Shown here piece by piece: positions 21,301 to 29,575 of a stretch of 64,000 nucleotides of DNA. Origin of the DNA: Vicia villosa. Lineage: Eukaryota; Streptophyta; Magnoliopsida; Fabales; Fabaceae. Under the pieces are notes generated by a model. It ran no database searches. It had not been told where the DNA came from and saw only the letters and a program-made list of their open reading frames with translations. The first letter of the stretch is position 1. Each line of letters opens with the position of its first letter. The DNA is taken from positions 114,187,466 through 114,251,465 of the forward strand of contig NC_081185.1 of assembly GCF_029867415.1 (NCBI RefSeq). Reading direction: 5' to 3'. The translations under genes and the position numbers were made by a program.

Positions 21301-21415
21301 CCTTCTGATCTCCTCCGAACTTGACTTCTCCTCCAGACTTAAGCACCAGGTCTTGGAACATAGACCTTCTTCCTGTCATGTGTCGCGAGCATCCAGAGTC
21401 CAGGTACCATGACAT
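18320..21415 (-). CDS. Copia Pol: protease, integrase, reverse transcriptase, RNase H
   Basis: The frame is open from about 21514 to the stop at 18320; the first ATG is at 21415, five codons before the protease site. Domains in order: aspartic protease (WYLDSGCSRHMTG), integrase zinc finger (WHRRLGHASL...CEACQKGK) and catalytic core (LLHIDLFGP, VRSDHGGEFEN, GVVERKNRTLQEMA), reverse transcriptase (ARLVAQGYSQQEGIDYTETF, MDVKSAFLNG, KSLYGLKQAPRAW, IYVDDIIFG) and RNase H (GFCDADYAGD, STTEAEYVAA, FCDNTSAICLSKNP, ADIFTKPLAEDRF). Catalytic Asp/Glu residues I can check are present and there is no internal stop. It acts in cytoplasmic virus-like particles and then the nucleus. It is in the +1 frame relative to gag, with overlap, so a frameshift or separate initiation is required. 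Confidence 0.92.
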   Translation of the reverse strand: MSWYLDSGCSRHMTGRRSMFQDLVLKSGGEVKFGGDQKGKIIGSGTIKSGNSPSISNVLLVEGLTHNLLSISQLSDNGYDIIFNQESCKAVNQKDGSILFTGKRKNNIYKTDLQDLMSQKVTCLMSVSEEQWVWHRRLGHASLRKISQINKLNLVRGLPNLKFQSDALCEACQKGKFSKPAFKSKNVVSTSRPLELLHIDLFGPVKTASVRGKKYGLVIVDDYSRWTWVKFLKHKDETHSVFFDFCIQIQSEKECKIIKVRSDHGGEFENKSFEEFFKENGIAHDFSCPRTPQQNGVVERKNRTLQEMARTMINETNMAKHFWAEAINTACYIQNRISIRPILNKTPYELWKNKKPNISYFHPFGCVCFILNTKDHLGKFDSKAQKCFLLGYSERSKGYRVYNTETLVVEESINIRFDDKLGSEKPKQVDNFAGCDIDISEVAEPRSNASEAELLRSKESEDQVTASLEDLSISEEPSVRRSSRLISGHSEDVILGKKDDPIRTRAFLRNNADCQLGLVSLIEPTSVDHALEDPDWIIAMQEELNQFTRNDVWDLVPRPDGFNIIGTKWVFRNKLSEKGEVVRNKARLVAQGYSQQEGIDYTETFAPVARLESIRLLISFATQHNITLYQMDVKSAFLNGYIDEEVYVHQPPGFEDSMSPNHVFKLKKSLYGLKQAPRAWYERLSSFLLDNGFTRGKVDTTLFCKTFEKDILICQIYVDDIIFGTSNATPGKEFAKSMQAEFEMSMMGELKYFLGIQINQTLEGTYVHQTKYVKELLKKFNLLDCKEAKTPMHPTCILGKDEVSKKVDQKLYRGMNGSLLYLTASRPDILFSVCLCARFQSDPRESHLTAVKRILRYLKGTTNVGLVYRKSKEYNLVGFCDADYAGDRIERKSTSGSCQFLGSHLISWYSKKQATIALSTTEAEYVAAAGCSTQMLWMKSQLEDYQIFESNIPIFCDNTSAICLSKNPILHSKAKHIEIKHHFIRDYVQKGVISLNFVDTDHQWADIFTKPLAEDRFKFILKNISMDLCPE

Positions 21416-23258
21416 GTTGTGCTTTGTCCTTCTTGCAGCCAAGGATATCTGCAATAGGAATAATCTTATCCTTAGGTACCCACATCTTTTTGGGTCCTTT
21501 CTTGTTAGATTTTCTCAAGTTCTGTTTGAACTTGGGTTTTACATTATAAGCAATAGGAGGAACAGCATGATAATTCTTAATGTGAGTTTCATGATATTTC
21601 CTAGGTTGTGTCACATGCTTCTTAGTGTGTGTTATGTGAAAACTTTGTGCATGTGAGGTGTGCCTAATATCATGAGAGTGGCCATACTTGAACTGATCAT
21701 ACAATGGCTTGTATGTAAGTTTCATTTCATCAACAGGTTCAAGTTTGTATGGGGTTTCACCCTCATAACCAATGCCAACTCTTTTGTTTCCAGACACAGC
21801 ATATATCATAGAAGCTAGCTGACTTCTGCCAATACTTCTAGATAAGAACTTTCTGAAACTTAAATCATATTCTTTCAGAATATGGTTCAGACTAGGAGTG
21901 GATTTTTCTGAATCAGAAGGAGATCCAACATTATTGGATAATTTTAAAAGTTTTCCTTTTAATTCAGAATTCTCCAACTCAAGCTTCTTTGTTTCAAATT
22001 CAAATTGCTTTTTCAGCTTTTTGTATTTGAGACTAATCTGAGACTTGAGTTCCAGAAGTTCAGTTAATCCGGAAACTAACTCATCTCTAGTAAGTTCAGA
22101 AAATACCTCTTCAGAATCTGATTCTGATGTAGATTCTGATCCGTCATCTTCTGTCGCCATCAGCGCACAGTTGGCCTGCTCATCTTCTGAATCATCTTCT
22201 GACTCATCCCAGGTTGCCATAAGACCTTTCTTCTTATGAAACTTTTTCTTGGGACTTTCCTTCTGAAGATTTGGACATTCATTCTTGTAGTGTCCAGGCT
22301 CATTGCATTCATAACACATGACCTTCTTCTTGTCAAATCTTCTTTCATCAGAAGATTCTCCACGTTCAAATTTCCTTGAACTTCTGAAGCCTCTGAACTT
22401 CCTTTGCTTGGTCTTCCAGAGTTGATTTAGCCTTCTGGAAATCATGGACAGTTCATCTTCTTCTTCAGATTCTGATTCTTCAGGATCTTCTTCTCTAGCC
22501 TGAAAAGCGTTAGTGCATTTCTTGATATTAGATTTTAATGCAATAGACTTACCTTTCTTTTGAGGCTCATTTGCGTCCAGCTCAATCTCATGGCTTCTCA
22601 AGGCACTGATAAGCTCTTCCAGAGAAACTTCATTCAGATTCTTCGCAATCTTGAATGCAGTCACCATCGGACCCCATCTTCTGGGTAAGCTTCTGATGAT
22701 CTTCTTTACATGATCAGCCTTGGTGTATCCTTTGTCAAGAACTCTCAATCCAGCAGTAAGAGTTTGAAATCTCGAAAACATCTTTTCAATGTCTTCATCA
22801 TCCTCCATCTTGAAGGCTTCATACTTCTGGATTAAGGCTAGAGCTTTGGTCTCCTTGACTTGAGCATTTCCTTCATGAGTCATTTTCAAGGACTCATATA
22901 TGTCATAGGCCGTTTCCCTGTTAGATATCTTCTCATACTCAGCATGAGAGATAGCATTCAGCAAAACAGTTCTACATTTATGATGATTCCTGAAAAGCTT
23001 CTTTTGGTCATCATTCATTTCTTGCCTTGACAGCTTCACGCCTCTGGCATTTACTGGATGTTTGTAACCATCCATCAGAAGATCCCATAGATCACCATCT
23101 AGACCCAGAAAGTAACTTTCCAGTTTATCTTTCCAGTATTCAAAGTTTTCACCATCAAATACCGGCGGTCTAGTATAACCATTGTTACCGTTGTATTGCT
23201 CAGCAGAGCCAGATGTAGATGCAGGTGTAGGTATAGTCCTTTCACTTTCGTCAACCAT
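21339..23258 (-). CDS. Copia Gag (639 aa) with zinc knuckle
   Basis: ATG at 23258 follows the primer site by about 75 bp. The N-terminal half is the copia Gag domain (PPVFDGENFEYWKDKLESYF through the ALIQKYEAFKMEDDEDIEKM region), then a Lys/Ser-rich linker, a CCHC zinc knuckle CYECNEPGHYKNEC at about residue 313, an acidic Glu/Ser region with predicted coiled coil (about 400-450, KSQISLKYKKLKKQFEFETK), and a basic His/Lys-rich C-terminus. Gag forms the particle and binds the RNA. It ends at 21339, inside the pol frame. The frame is clean. Confidence 0.9.
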   Translation of the reverse strand: MVDESERTIPTPASTSGSAEQYNGNNGYTRPPVFDGENFEYWKDKLESYFLGLDGDLWDLLMDGYKHPVNARGVKLSRQEMNDDQKKLFRNHHKCRTVLLNAISHAEYEKISNRETAYDIYESLKMTHEGNAQVKETKALALIQKYEAFKMEDDEDIEKMFSRFQTLTAGLRVLDKGYTKADHVKKIIRSLPRRWGPMVTAFKIAKNLNEVSLEELISALRSHEIELDANEPQKKGKSIALKSNIKKCTNAFQAREEDPEESESEEEDELSMISRRLNQLWKTKQRKFRGFRSSRKFERGESSDERRFDKKKVMCYECNEPGHYKNECPNLQKESPKKKFHKKKGLMATWDESEDDSEDEQANCALMATEDDGSESTSESDSEEVFSELTRDELVSGLTELLELKSQISLKYKKLKKQFEFETKKLELENSELKGKLLKLSNNVGSPSDSEKSTPSLNHILKEYDLSFRKFLSRSIGRSQLASMIYAVSGNKRVGIGYEGETPYKLEPVDEMKLTYKPLYDQFKYGHSHDIRHTSHAQSFHITHTKKHVTQPRKYHETHIKNYHAVPPIAYNVKPKFKQNLRKSNKKGPKKMWVPKDKIIPIADILGCKKDKAQHVMVPGLWMLATHDRKKVYVPRPGA

Positions 23259-23331
23259 CTTTTAAATGAAGCGTTTTTCTCTTCCTGAATCTTTTCTAAA
23301 CACGGTTAAGTGCTTGCACCTTAGAACCGGC

Positions 23332-23343
23332 GCTCTGATGCCA
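23332..23343 (-). promoter_or_regulatory. Primer binding site (initiator tRNA-Met type)
   Basis: On the minus strand TGGCATCAGAGC lies two bases after the 5' LTR and differs at one position from the usual TGGTATCAGAGC complementary to initiator tRNA-Met. Confidence 0.85.
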
Positions 23344-23345
23344 AT

Positions 23346-24613
23346 TGAAGGATAGAAAAACACTTAGAAAGGGGGGGATTGAATAAGTGTGACTTTAAAA
23401 CTTGGACGATAAAAATAAATGCACAAATATTTTTATCCTGGTTCGCTGTTAACGAAGCTACTCCAGTCCACCCCCGCAGAGATGATTTACCTCAACTGAG
23501 GATTTAATCCACTAATCGCACGGATTACAATGGTTTTCCACTTAGCCGCAACTAAGTCTTCCAGAGTCTTCTGATCACAACCTGATCACTCCAGGAACAA
23601 CTGCTTAGTTCACTCCTAAGACTTTTCTAGAGTCTACTGATCAACACGATCACTCTAGGCTTAGTTCACTCCTAAGACTTTCTGCTCAGCCAACTGCCAA
23701 GACTTCCTGCTCAGCCAACTGCCAAGACTTCCTGCTCAGCCAACAGCTAAGACTTCCTAGAGTATACTGATCAACTGATCACTCTAGTTCCTTACAACTT
23801 AATGTAATCTATTCAAGAGTTTACAAATGCTTCTTAAAAGCGATAATCACAACTGTGATATTTCTCTTACAATTTAAGCTTAATCTCACTAAGATATTAC
23901 AACAGCAATGTAGTGAGCTTTGATGAAGATGAAGATTCTGAGTTTAGATTTGAACAGAGTTTCAGCAAGTTAATTTGAATTGTATTGGTGCGAAATCGTT
24001 AACCTTGCTTCTCATCAGAACTTCATATTTATAGGCGTTGAGAAGATGACCGTTGAATGCATTTAATGCTTTGCGTGTTCCGTACAGCTTTGCATTTAAT
24101 GTTATACGCTTTTGTCAACTACCTCGAGCCTTGTTCACGCTGTGTCTACTGACGTAGCCTTTAGTAGCTTTAACGTTCCTTTTGTCAGTCAGCGTAGTCT
24201 GCCACGTGTACTTCCTTCTGATCTGATGTTTGTGAATACGACGTTTGAATATCATCAGAGTCAAACAGCTTGGTGCACAGCATCTTCTGATCTTCTGACC
24301 TTGAAGTGCTTCTGAGCGTGATACCATCTTCTGATCTTCAGTGCTTCTGATCTCATGTTCTTCTGATGCTTCCATAGACCCATGTTCTGATTCTGCTTCG
24401 ACCATCTTCTGATGTCTTGCCAGACCATGTTCTGATGTTGCACGCTGAACCATTTGGGACACAACTTCTGAGCGCTGAATTATGCGTACTCTTTATATAT
24501 TTCCTGAAAGGGAAATTGCATTGGATTAGAGTACCATATTATCTTAAGCAAAATTCATATTATTGTTATCATCAAAACTAAGATAATTGATAAGAACAAA
24601 TCTTGTTCTAACA
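23346..24613 (-). repeat. 5' LTR of the young copia element
   Basis: 1268 bp, TG...CA ends, followed by the ATGTT duplication at 24614-24618. It drives the element from its minus-strand TATA box. Confidence 0.92.
24026..24033 (-). promoter_or_regulatory. TATA box of the copia 5' LTR
   Basis: Minus strand CCTATAAATATG contains TATAAATA in the correct orientation for gag-pol transcription; the equivalent in the 3' LTR is 15679-15686. There is no expression evidence. Confidence 0.55.
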
Positions 24614-24618
24614 ATGTT

Positions 24619-24956
24619 AACTATGATGCAATTTATGAATTCTCATCCATTTGCATTTTACGGGATTTCAATTTGCCACTCTTGTTTGTTAAAATTCAAT
24701 CAAAGTGCTTAGGAGATTTCTGCAGTCATAATTTATATATGTAAATTTTATGCCACTTGATGATTTATTTCTTGAGAATGTTGAGTTTGATCTTCAACAA
24801 TTGATTTGTTAATTTAATCGAGAGAAAGAATAATAATATTTTTCAAGTATAAAATTTTGAAAAGTTGAGGGTCTCTCTCCCTCTCTCCCCCCTATGATGT
24901 AAGTATCATAAATAAATATTGAAAACCATATATCCTTTTTTAATAATATATTATAT
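24619..24956. other. Non-coding spacer after the copia element
   Basis: Continuation of the target DNA (the 3' flank of the 14-kb F-box remnant). AT-rich; nothing else supported. Confidence 0.4.
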
Positions 24957-26560
24957 GTTTTTTTTCTTTTTTTAATAAATAATGGTATTATTCACAAAAG
25001 GAACAAAATTACAAAGGAAATCACGTTACCTCTTTATACAGAGAAGAGGATAAGTGTTCCAAGCGTGAAAGTTACAAGCCTTAGAAGAATCATTAACTAC
25101 TCTAAACCATTTTCAGGAACTAAGGACGATAGCGGAGAAACACTCGTCGAAATTAAAAATGCTACCTTTGAAGAGAATAGCATTTCTTATCATCCACAGA
25201 TTCCACATGACCGCTATCCAAATTACTCCCACAGTTAATCGTTCTTTTACCGCCTTAATCTTATCAAAATGATCCAAGAAATTCCTCAGATCCTCATTTT
25301 GCAAGTTCACGTTATCCCCTATCCATTGTCCCACTTTGTTCCAAATTCTTCTAGTAAATGGGCAACTGTCAAAATGAGGAGAAGAGGTTTCCATTTCTTG
25401 AAAACAGAAAACGCAACAACAATCTATATCATCCACTATAATCCCTCTAATTTTCAATTGTTCTCTCGTCGGTAGTCTACCCAAAACGAACCTCCAACCG
25501 AATATACCCACCTTAGAAGGAACTCTAATCTTCCACACAAATTTGATTCTCCTTAATTGAATAGATTGCAGCTCTGGATTGTGATCGTGACGACTGATTT
25601 CCTTGGCGCAACCTTTAACTGAGAATCCTTTTTGTTCATCCGCCATCCAAACGACCTCATCTCTGCCAGAATTTTGGCTGCTGACCAGCGGCAATTGTTG
25701 AAGCAAGGAGCTCAAGAATTCCACATATTCTGCTTCAGTTTCTTGCAGCCAGCAGTCCTAATCCCAGGTCCAAACCTCTTCCTCCCAATGGCCAGCCTCT
25801 GCTACTGACATGAAACGGTTTGCAGCTTTATCATACAGCTCCGGATACGCTTCCGACAAAGTTTGATTCCCCACCCATTTGCTGAACCAGAAGGACAATA
25901 TTGCTCTACTTTTGACCCTGCAAAGAAATAAACCAGAAACAGATAAACTGTTGGAGTCTTCGCAATCGCTGATCATGATTAAGTCTCGCCACCATATAGA
26001 GTCTCCTAGAAATAACACCCGTGTCGTTGACGAACATTTTAACCTCCGGATTTTTGTACCTATGGATTAAAAGATCTGACCAAATTGCATTCTCCTCTGT
26101 ACATATTTGCCATTTCCACTTCATTAATATTGAGATATTCATGCTCTTAACGTCTCTTATGCCTAGACCACCTTCTTCTTTAGACTAACATACATTATGA
26201 CATCTAACCCAGCTTATGCCTCTTCCTCCTTCCACTCCTTTCCAAAGGAAGTTTCTTTGAATGCTTATGATATCCTTTATCACCTTCTTTGGGGCTTGGT
26301 AAAACGAAAGCGAGTATAAAGGAATTGCGTTTAACACCAAATTGATCAACACCACCCTTCCTTCTATTGAAAGAAATTTCCCTCTCCATTTATCCAACCT
26401 CCTTATATCTTTAATAACTTCTTCCCACATTGTCGTCTTCCTCGGACTATCCCCCACCATAACACCCAAAAACTTGAAGGGAGTGACTCCTATACCACAA
26501 GACATAAACGTTGATGACATTTGAAGATTAGCATCACAAAGATTAATCCCGTAAATGTTA
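24957..26560 (-). pseudogene. 5'-truncated L1-type LINE with broken ORF2
   Basis: Minus-strand frames give the C-terminal part of ORF2: the end of the reverse transcriptase region (PFKFLGVMVGDSPRKTTMW, GRVVLINLVLNAIPLYSLSF), then a segment in another frame at 25758-26018, then the zinc-binding domain at 25113-25724 (FVWKIRVPSKVGIFGWRFVL, LPTREQLKIRGI, CCCVFCFQEMETSSPHFDSC). Frameshifts and stops separate the three parts. T-rich runs at about 24957-24975 correspond to the 3' poly(A) end. The 5' end near 26560 is approximate and I found no clean target duplication. Confidence 0.8.
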
Positions 26561-26858
26561 CTATATGTGATTTGACGAGATACACATTTATAATTCGTTA
26601 CATTGTTAATGTATATTCTTTTTTTCTCATACATTATAAACCAGAATATACAAAGATTTCTAAAAAAATAATTCATTCATGCTTTATATATAAAATAGAT
26701 GATACATAAATATACATTAGCATGTTGATTAAGTTCTATGAACGATTGTTCCATATTGATACATTTAACATAGACTTTTTCATTATATTGAGAGGATACT
26801 ATGCAACAACTCATGAAGATGTTATTATAATGTCTAAACAATTTTTTCTCTACATTTC
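26561..26858. other. Spacer without recognisable content
   Basis: AT-rich DNA between the first LINE and the MITE; no gene or repeat that I recognise. Confidence 0.4.
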
Positions 26859-26861
26859 TAA

Positions 26862-27228
26862 GGTTATGTTTGGGAGTTTGGAGGGGGGGAGAGGGAGGGG
26901 AGGACTTTGAAAAATAGGAAGAATTGGGTGAAAAGAATAAAAAGATTTTGGGTAGAAGAGTTTTAGAGGATTTGATTTTATTCATAACACCAAAAATCCC
27001 ATAAAATTAGGGAACTCAAAAATTGTATTGAAGGAGGATTTTAGAAGGTTTTGGAGGGCTTACATAAATCTTCCAAATATCTTTTAGGTTGTTATACTAT
27101 TTTGAAAATTAAAAATTTTGGAGTGATAATGACTCTTTTATGATTTTAAACAAAATCATTTTTTTTAAATGTCAAATATTTTTTTAAAAATTCGTTTTCC
27201 CCTCCCCTCCAAACTCCCAAACATAACC
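26862..27228. mobile_element. PIF/Harbinger (Tourist)-like MITE, 367 bp
   Basis: Terminal inverted repeats GGTTATGTTTGGGAGTTTGG... and ...CCAAACTCCCAAACATAACC end exactly at TAA on both sides (26859-26861 and 27229-27231), the 3-bp target of Harbinger elements. The interior is non-coding and G- or C-rich only at the ends. Confidence 0.8.
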
Positions 27229-27244
27229 TAAGGCATCATTCTTG

Positions 27245-27261
27245 CATAGAATATTATAACT
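27245..27261. repeat. 17-bp LINE target-site duplication, left
   Basis: CATAGAATATTATAACT here recurs at 28593-28609, either side of the second LINE. Confidence 0.92.
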
Positions 27262-28592
27262 TTTTTTTGAGTAAACAAGATAATATAAACCAGAGAACTA
27301 AGGGGTCTCCAACCTGTTTACAAAAGGGGGGCACACAGCCAGACAAGAAAATACAAACCAACTAAAGATTATGATAAGAACCGAATCGGATCTTTGACAA
27401 AATCATAAAAGGAATAGTTGGAATGTGTATTCTCTCCACAAAAAGACCACCTCCACACCAACACTTTGATGTTCCAAATCAAATCATCTAGATTCCAAAC
27501 CTCTTCCCAGAAACAAACCCCATTCCTACTTAACCATAAAGACCAAGTTGTAGCCAACCAAATAATATCTACTTTCTTAACCAAAACTTTTTTTGATTTA
27601 CAAAAAGAGTGCCAATCCATAAAACTCGAGAAGCTCTCTTCCTCTCCTATCCCATCTTTACCTATCCACACCGCTATATCCCTCCAAATATTCTTTACAA
27701 AAGAGCAACCAAAAAAAGAATGATCCCGATTCTCCGGATCAATCTTACAAAAAGAGCACAAGACCATGTCAAAAGATAACGGAATACCTCTAAGCACAAG
27801 GAGATCTTTTGTTGGAAGCCTATTGGCAAGGAGCCTCCACCCAAAAGCCTTAACCTTGAAAGGGACAACCGATTTCCAAACCAAATTCTTCGCTTCAAAG
27901 TGTCTACCATTCGGCCCAAAAGGAGTGCGATACCTAGCATATTCCTCATAACACGAAGCCACCGAGAAGCCATCACCCCCTTTACTAACCCATTCCGCCC
28001 CATCCTTATTCGAGCCCATCATTCCCACATCCTCCAACATTCCACGAAAAACACCCCAATCGATCGCCAACAAATGGTCTTGCAACCGATTTCCCGAAAT
28101 ACCACAATCCCACCAAATCCACTTATTATCCACCCAACCTCTCATCGCCGCTACCGACACCGTTTTCAAGCGGGATGCTTCATAAAGACACGGAAATTCC
28201 TCCTTAAGAACCATCCCTTCCAACCACTTAACATCCCAAAACGGGATATTAAAGCCGTTACGCAAAATAAACCTACAAGAAGAAACAAACGGGTCAAAAA
28301 AAGAGTCACTCCCCAACTTCAATAAATCCTTCCACCAGAATGACGCCCTCCTCCTCTCTTTAGGACACACGACTCCACCCATAATCTTCAACACTAAGTC
28401 CCCATATCTCTCCTTTAAAACCTTATACCAAAGAGAATCTGCCCCTTGAATAATCTTCCACCTCCATTTGCACAAAAGAGAAAAATTGAAATCTTCTATA
28501 TTTTTTAAGCCTAAACCCCTCGTCTCCATAGGTTTAGTCACCTCCCTCCAACTAATCCAATGAATACATATCCTCTCCTCAATCCTAAAGGA
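27262..28592 (-). mobile_element. 5'-truncated L1-type LINE, 1.33 kb
   Basis: Bounded by the perfect 17-bp duplication, with a T8 run (27261-27268; poly(A) tail on the minus strand) at the 3' end. These are the marks of target-primed reverse transcription. It carries only the 3' part of ORF2 and the 3' UTR. Confidence 0.9.
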
Positions 28593-28595
28593 CAT
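27369..28595 (-). CDS. LINE ORF2 C-terminal part, open (408 codons), partial
   Basis: The frame reads WREVTKPMETRGLGLKNIED and SLLCKWRWKIIQGADSLWYK (post-reverse-transcriptase region), then the zinc-binding domain (VWKSVVPFKVKAFGWRLLAN, RLPTKDLLVLRGIPLSF, MVLCSFCKIDPENRDHSFFGC) and ends DPIRFLS. No endonuclease or catalytic reverse transcriptase core is present, so it cannot retrotranspose itself. The ATG at 28595 lies in the target duplication, not in the LINE; the openness is a relic and not evidence of a gene. Confidence 0.8.
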   Translation of the reverse strand: MSFRIEERICIHWISWREVTKPMETRGLGLKNIEDFNFSLLCKWRWKIIQGADSLWYKVLKERYGDLVLKIMGGVVCPKERRRASFWWKDLLKLGSDSFFDPFVSSCRFILRNGFNIPFWDVKWLEGMVLKEEFPCLYEASRLKTVSVAAMRGWVDNKWIWWDCGISGNRLQDHLLAIDWGVFRGMLEDVGMMGSNKDGAEWVSKGGDGFSVASCYEEYARYRTPFGPNGRHFEAKNLVWKSVVPFKVKAFGWRLLANRLPTKDLLVLRGIPLSFDMVLCSFCKIDPENRDHSFFGCSFVKNIWRDIAVWIGKDGIGEEESFSSFMDWHSFCKSKKVLVKKVDIIWLATTWSLWLSRNGVCFWEEVWNLDDLIWNIKVLVWRWSFCGENTHSNYSFYDFVKDPIRFLS

Positions 28596-28609
28596 AGAAT
28601 ATTATAACT

Positions 28610-29149
28610 ATTCTTCAATCCTAAACCAAAAACCAAAAATTAAGACTTTGATTGACAACTAAAAAAATAATAATGCCTAACTAAATCTAAGAGTTTCACT
28701 CAAAATATAATTGTCCACTGGGCAAAGGAACAAAAAAGATAAGAAAAAAAATTATTGATATCACTTTTTGTATTTCTTCTTTCGATATATAATCTATGTC
28801 TATTTGTTCTAAATAAAGGACATGAGTTATGAAGAGTGAAAAGTAAAAAGATGACTAAAAAAATTAACAAACGAATACAAACAATTCCATTACTTTTTCT
28901 CCACTCCTCTCCTCTCTCATTCTGTCCTCTTTTTCCACATTTTAGTTTCTCTTCTTCTCTTCTTAATTCATCTATTTGTTCAATTTTTCCTCTGTTTTTT
29001 CTTTTACCCAGCGTTGATTTTCAAGCGTAACAGTTACTTAGAAGTAAGGATAGTCAAAATTGCATTAAATAGTTGGATAATAATGCCATGGTTTTATAAA
29101 ACGAAAGTTAGGGAGAAGTTATAAATATAGGTTAAGCTTGTGCCAAATA
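28610..29149. other. Spacer and left copy of a short tandem duplication
   Basis: AT-rich, no gene. About 29065-29149 (TAGTTGGATAATAATG through GCTTGTGCCAAATA) is repeated right of the copia element at 38729-38788. Confidence 0.4.
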
Positions 29150-29475
29150 TGTTGTGAGCTGTTAAAAATTTGATTCTTTGAAAATTCAGCAAGCTGTTGC
29201 CAATCAATAACAGCTGTTAGTTTTCAAAAATAACAGAATTTAACAGCATAGCATTTTAGTTGGTTTTGACATTAGTTGTATTATTCTCTCATGTGTATTG
29301 TGTATATATACATTGTTGTAATCCCAATTCAAAGTTAATGCCATTTTTTATTCATCAATATTACTCTCTACCCTAATTCTCTCTCTCTCTCTCTCATTTC
29401 ATCTTCTTTCAAGTTTCTTTTCACCACTGTTACTACCTTCAAAATTCTGGTTTTATGTTTTATGTTGTTCCAACA
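29150..29475 (+). repeat. 5' LTR of the older copia element (326 bp)
   Basis: TGTTGTGAGC...TTCCAACA. It contains TATATATA at 29303-29310, a candidate promoter box, and a (CT)n run near 29378. Confidence 0.85.
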
Positions 29476-29477
29476 TT

Positions 29478-29490
29478 TGGCATCAAGAGC
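29478..29490 (+). promoter_or_regulatory. Primer binding site, tRNA-Met like
   Basis: TGGCATCAAGAGC two bases after the 5' LTR resembles the initiator tRNA-Met site TGGTATCAGAGC with changes. Confidence 0.6.
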
Positions 29491-29570
29491 ACTGGTTATT
29501 GATCCCAATCCGCTGCAACACCAACAATGGCTACCGTTTCCAATGATCAAATTCCCACCAATCTCTCAAT

Positions 29571-29575
29571 TCTTG
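29571..29575. repeat. Target-site duplication TCTTG, left
   Basis: TCTTG recurs at 33486-33490, flanking the 3.9-kb insertion in gag. Confidence 0.85.

Larger units (their letters stand above)
14999..24613 (-). mobile_element. Complete, very young Ty1/copia retrotransposon (9.6 kb)
   Basis: The element is bounded by two 1268-bp LTRs (14999-16266 and 23346-24613; TG...CA ends) and a perfect 5-bp target duplication ATGTT. Inside, on the minus strand, are a primer site for initiator tRNA-Met, gag, pol in the order protease, integrase, reverse transcriptase, RNase H, a long 3' region and a polypurine tract. The LTRs are aligned without gaps; I noticed a single difference (C at 16185, T at 24532). 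Both reading frames are open over their length. Long LTRs, a large gag and a long post-pol region point to the SIRE/Maximus-like copia group. It is structurally fit to be autonomous; whether it moves is unknown. Confidence 0.93.

Noticed and set aside
21416..21454. Pol start at 21454
   Set aside because: That codon is TTG, not ATG; the first ATG in frame is at 21415, and the frame is open without any start to 21514.
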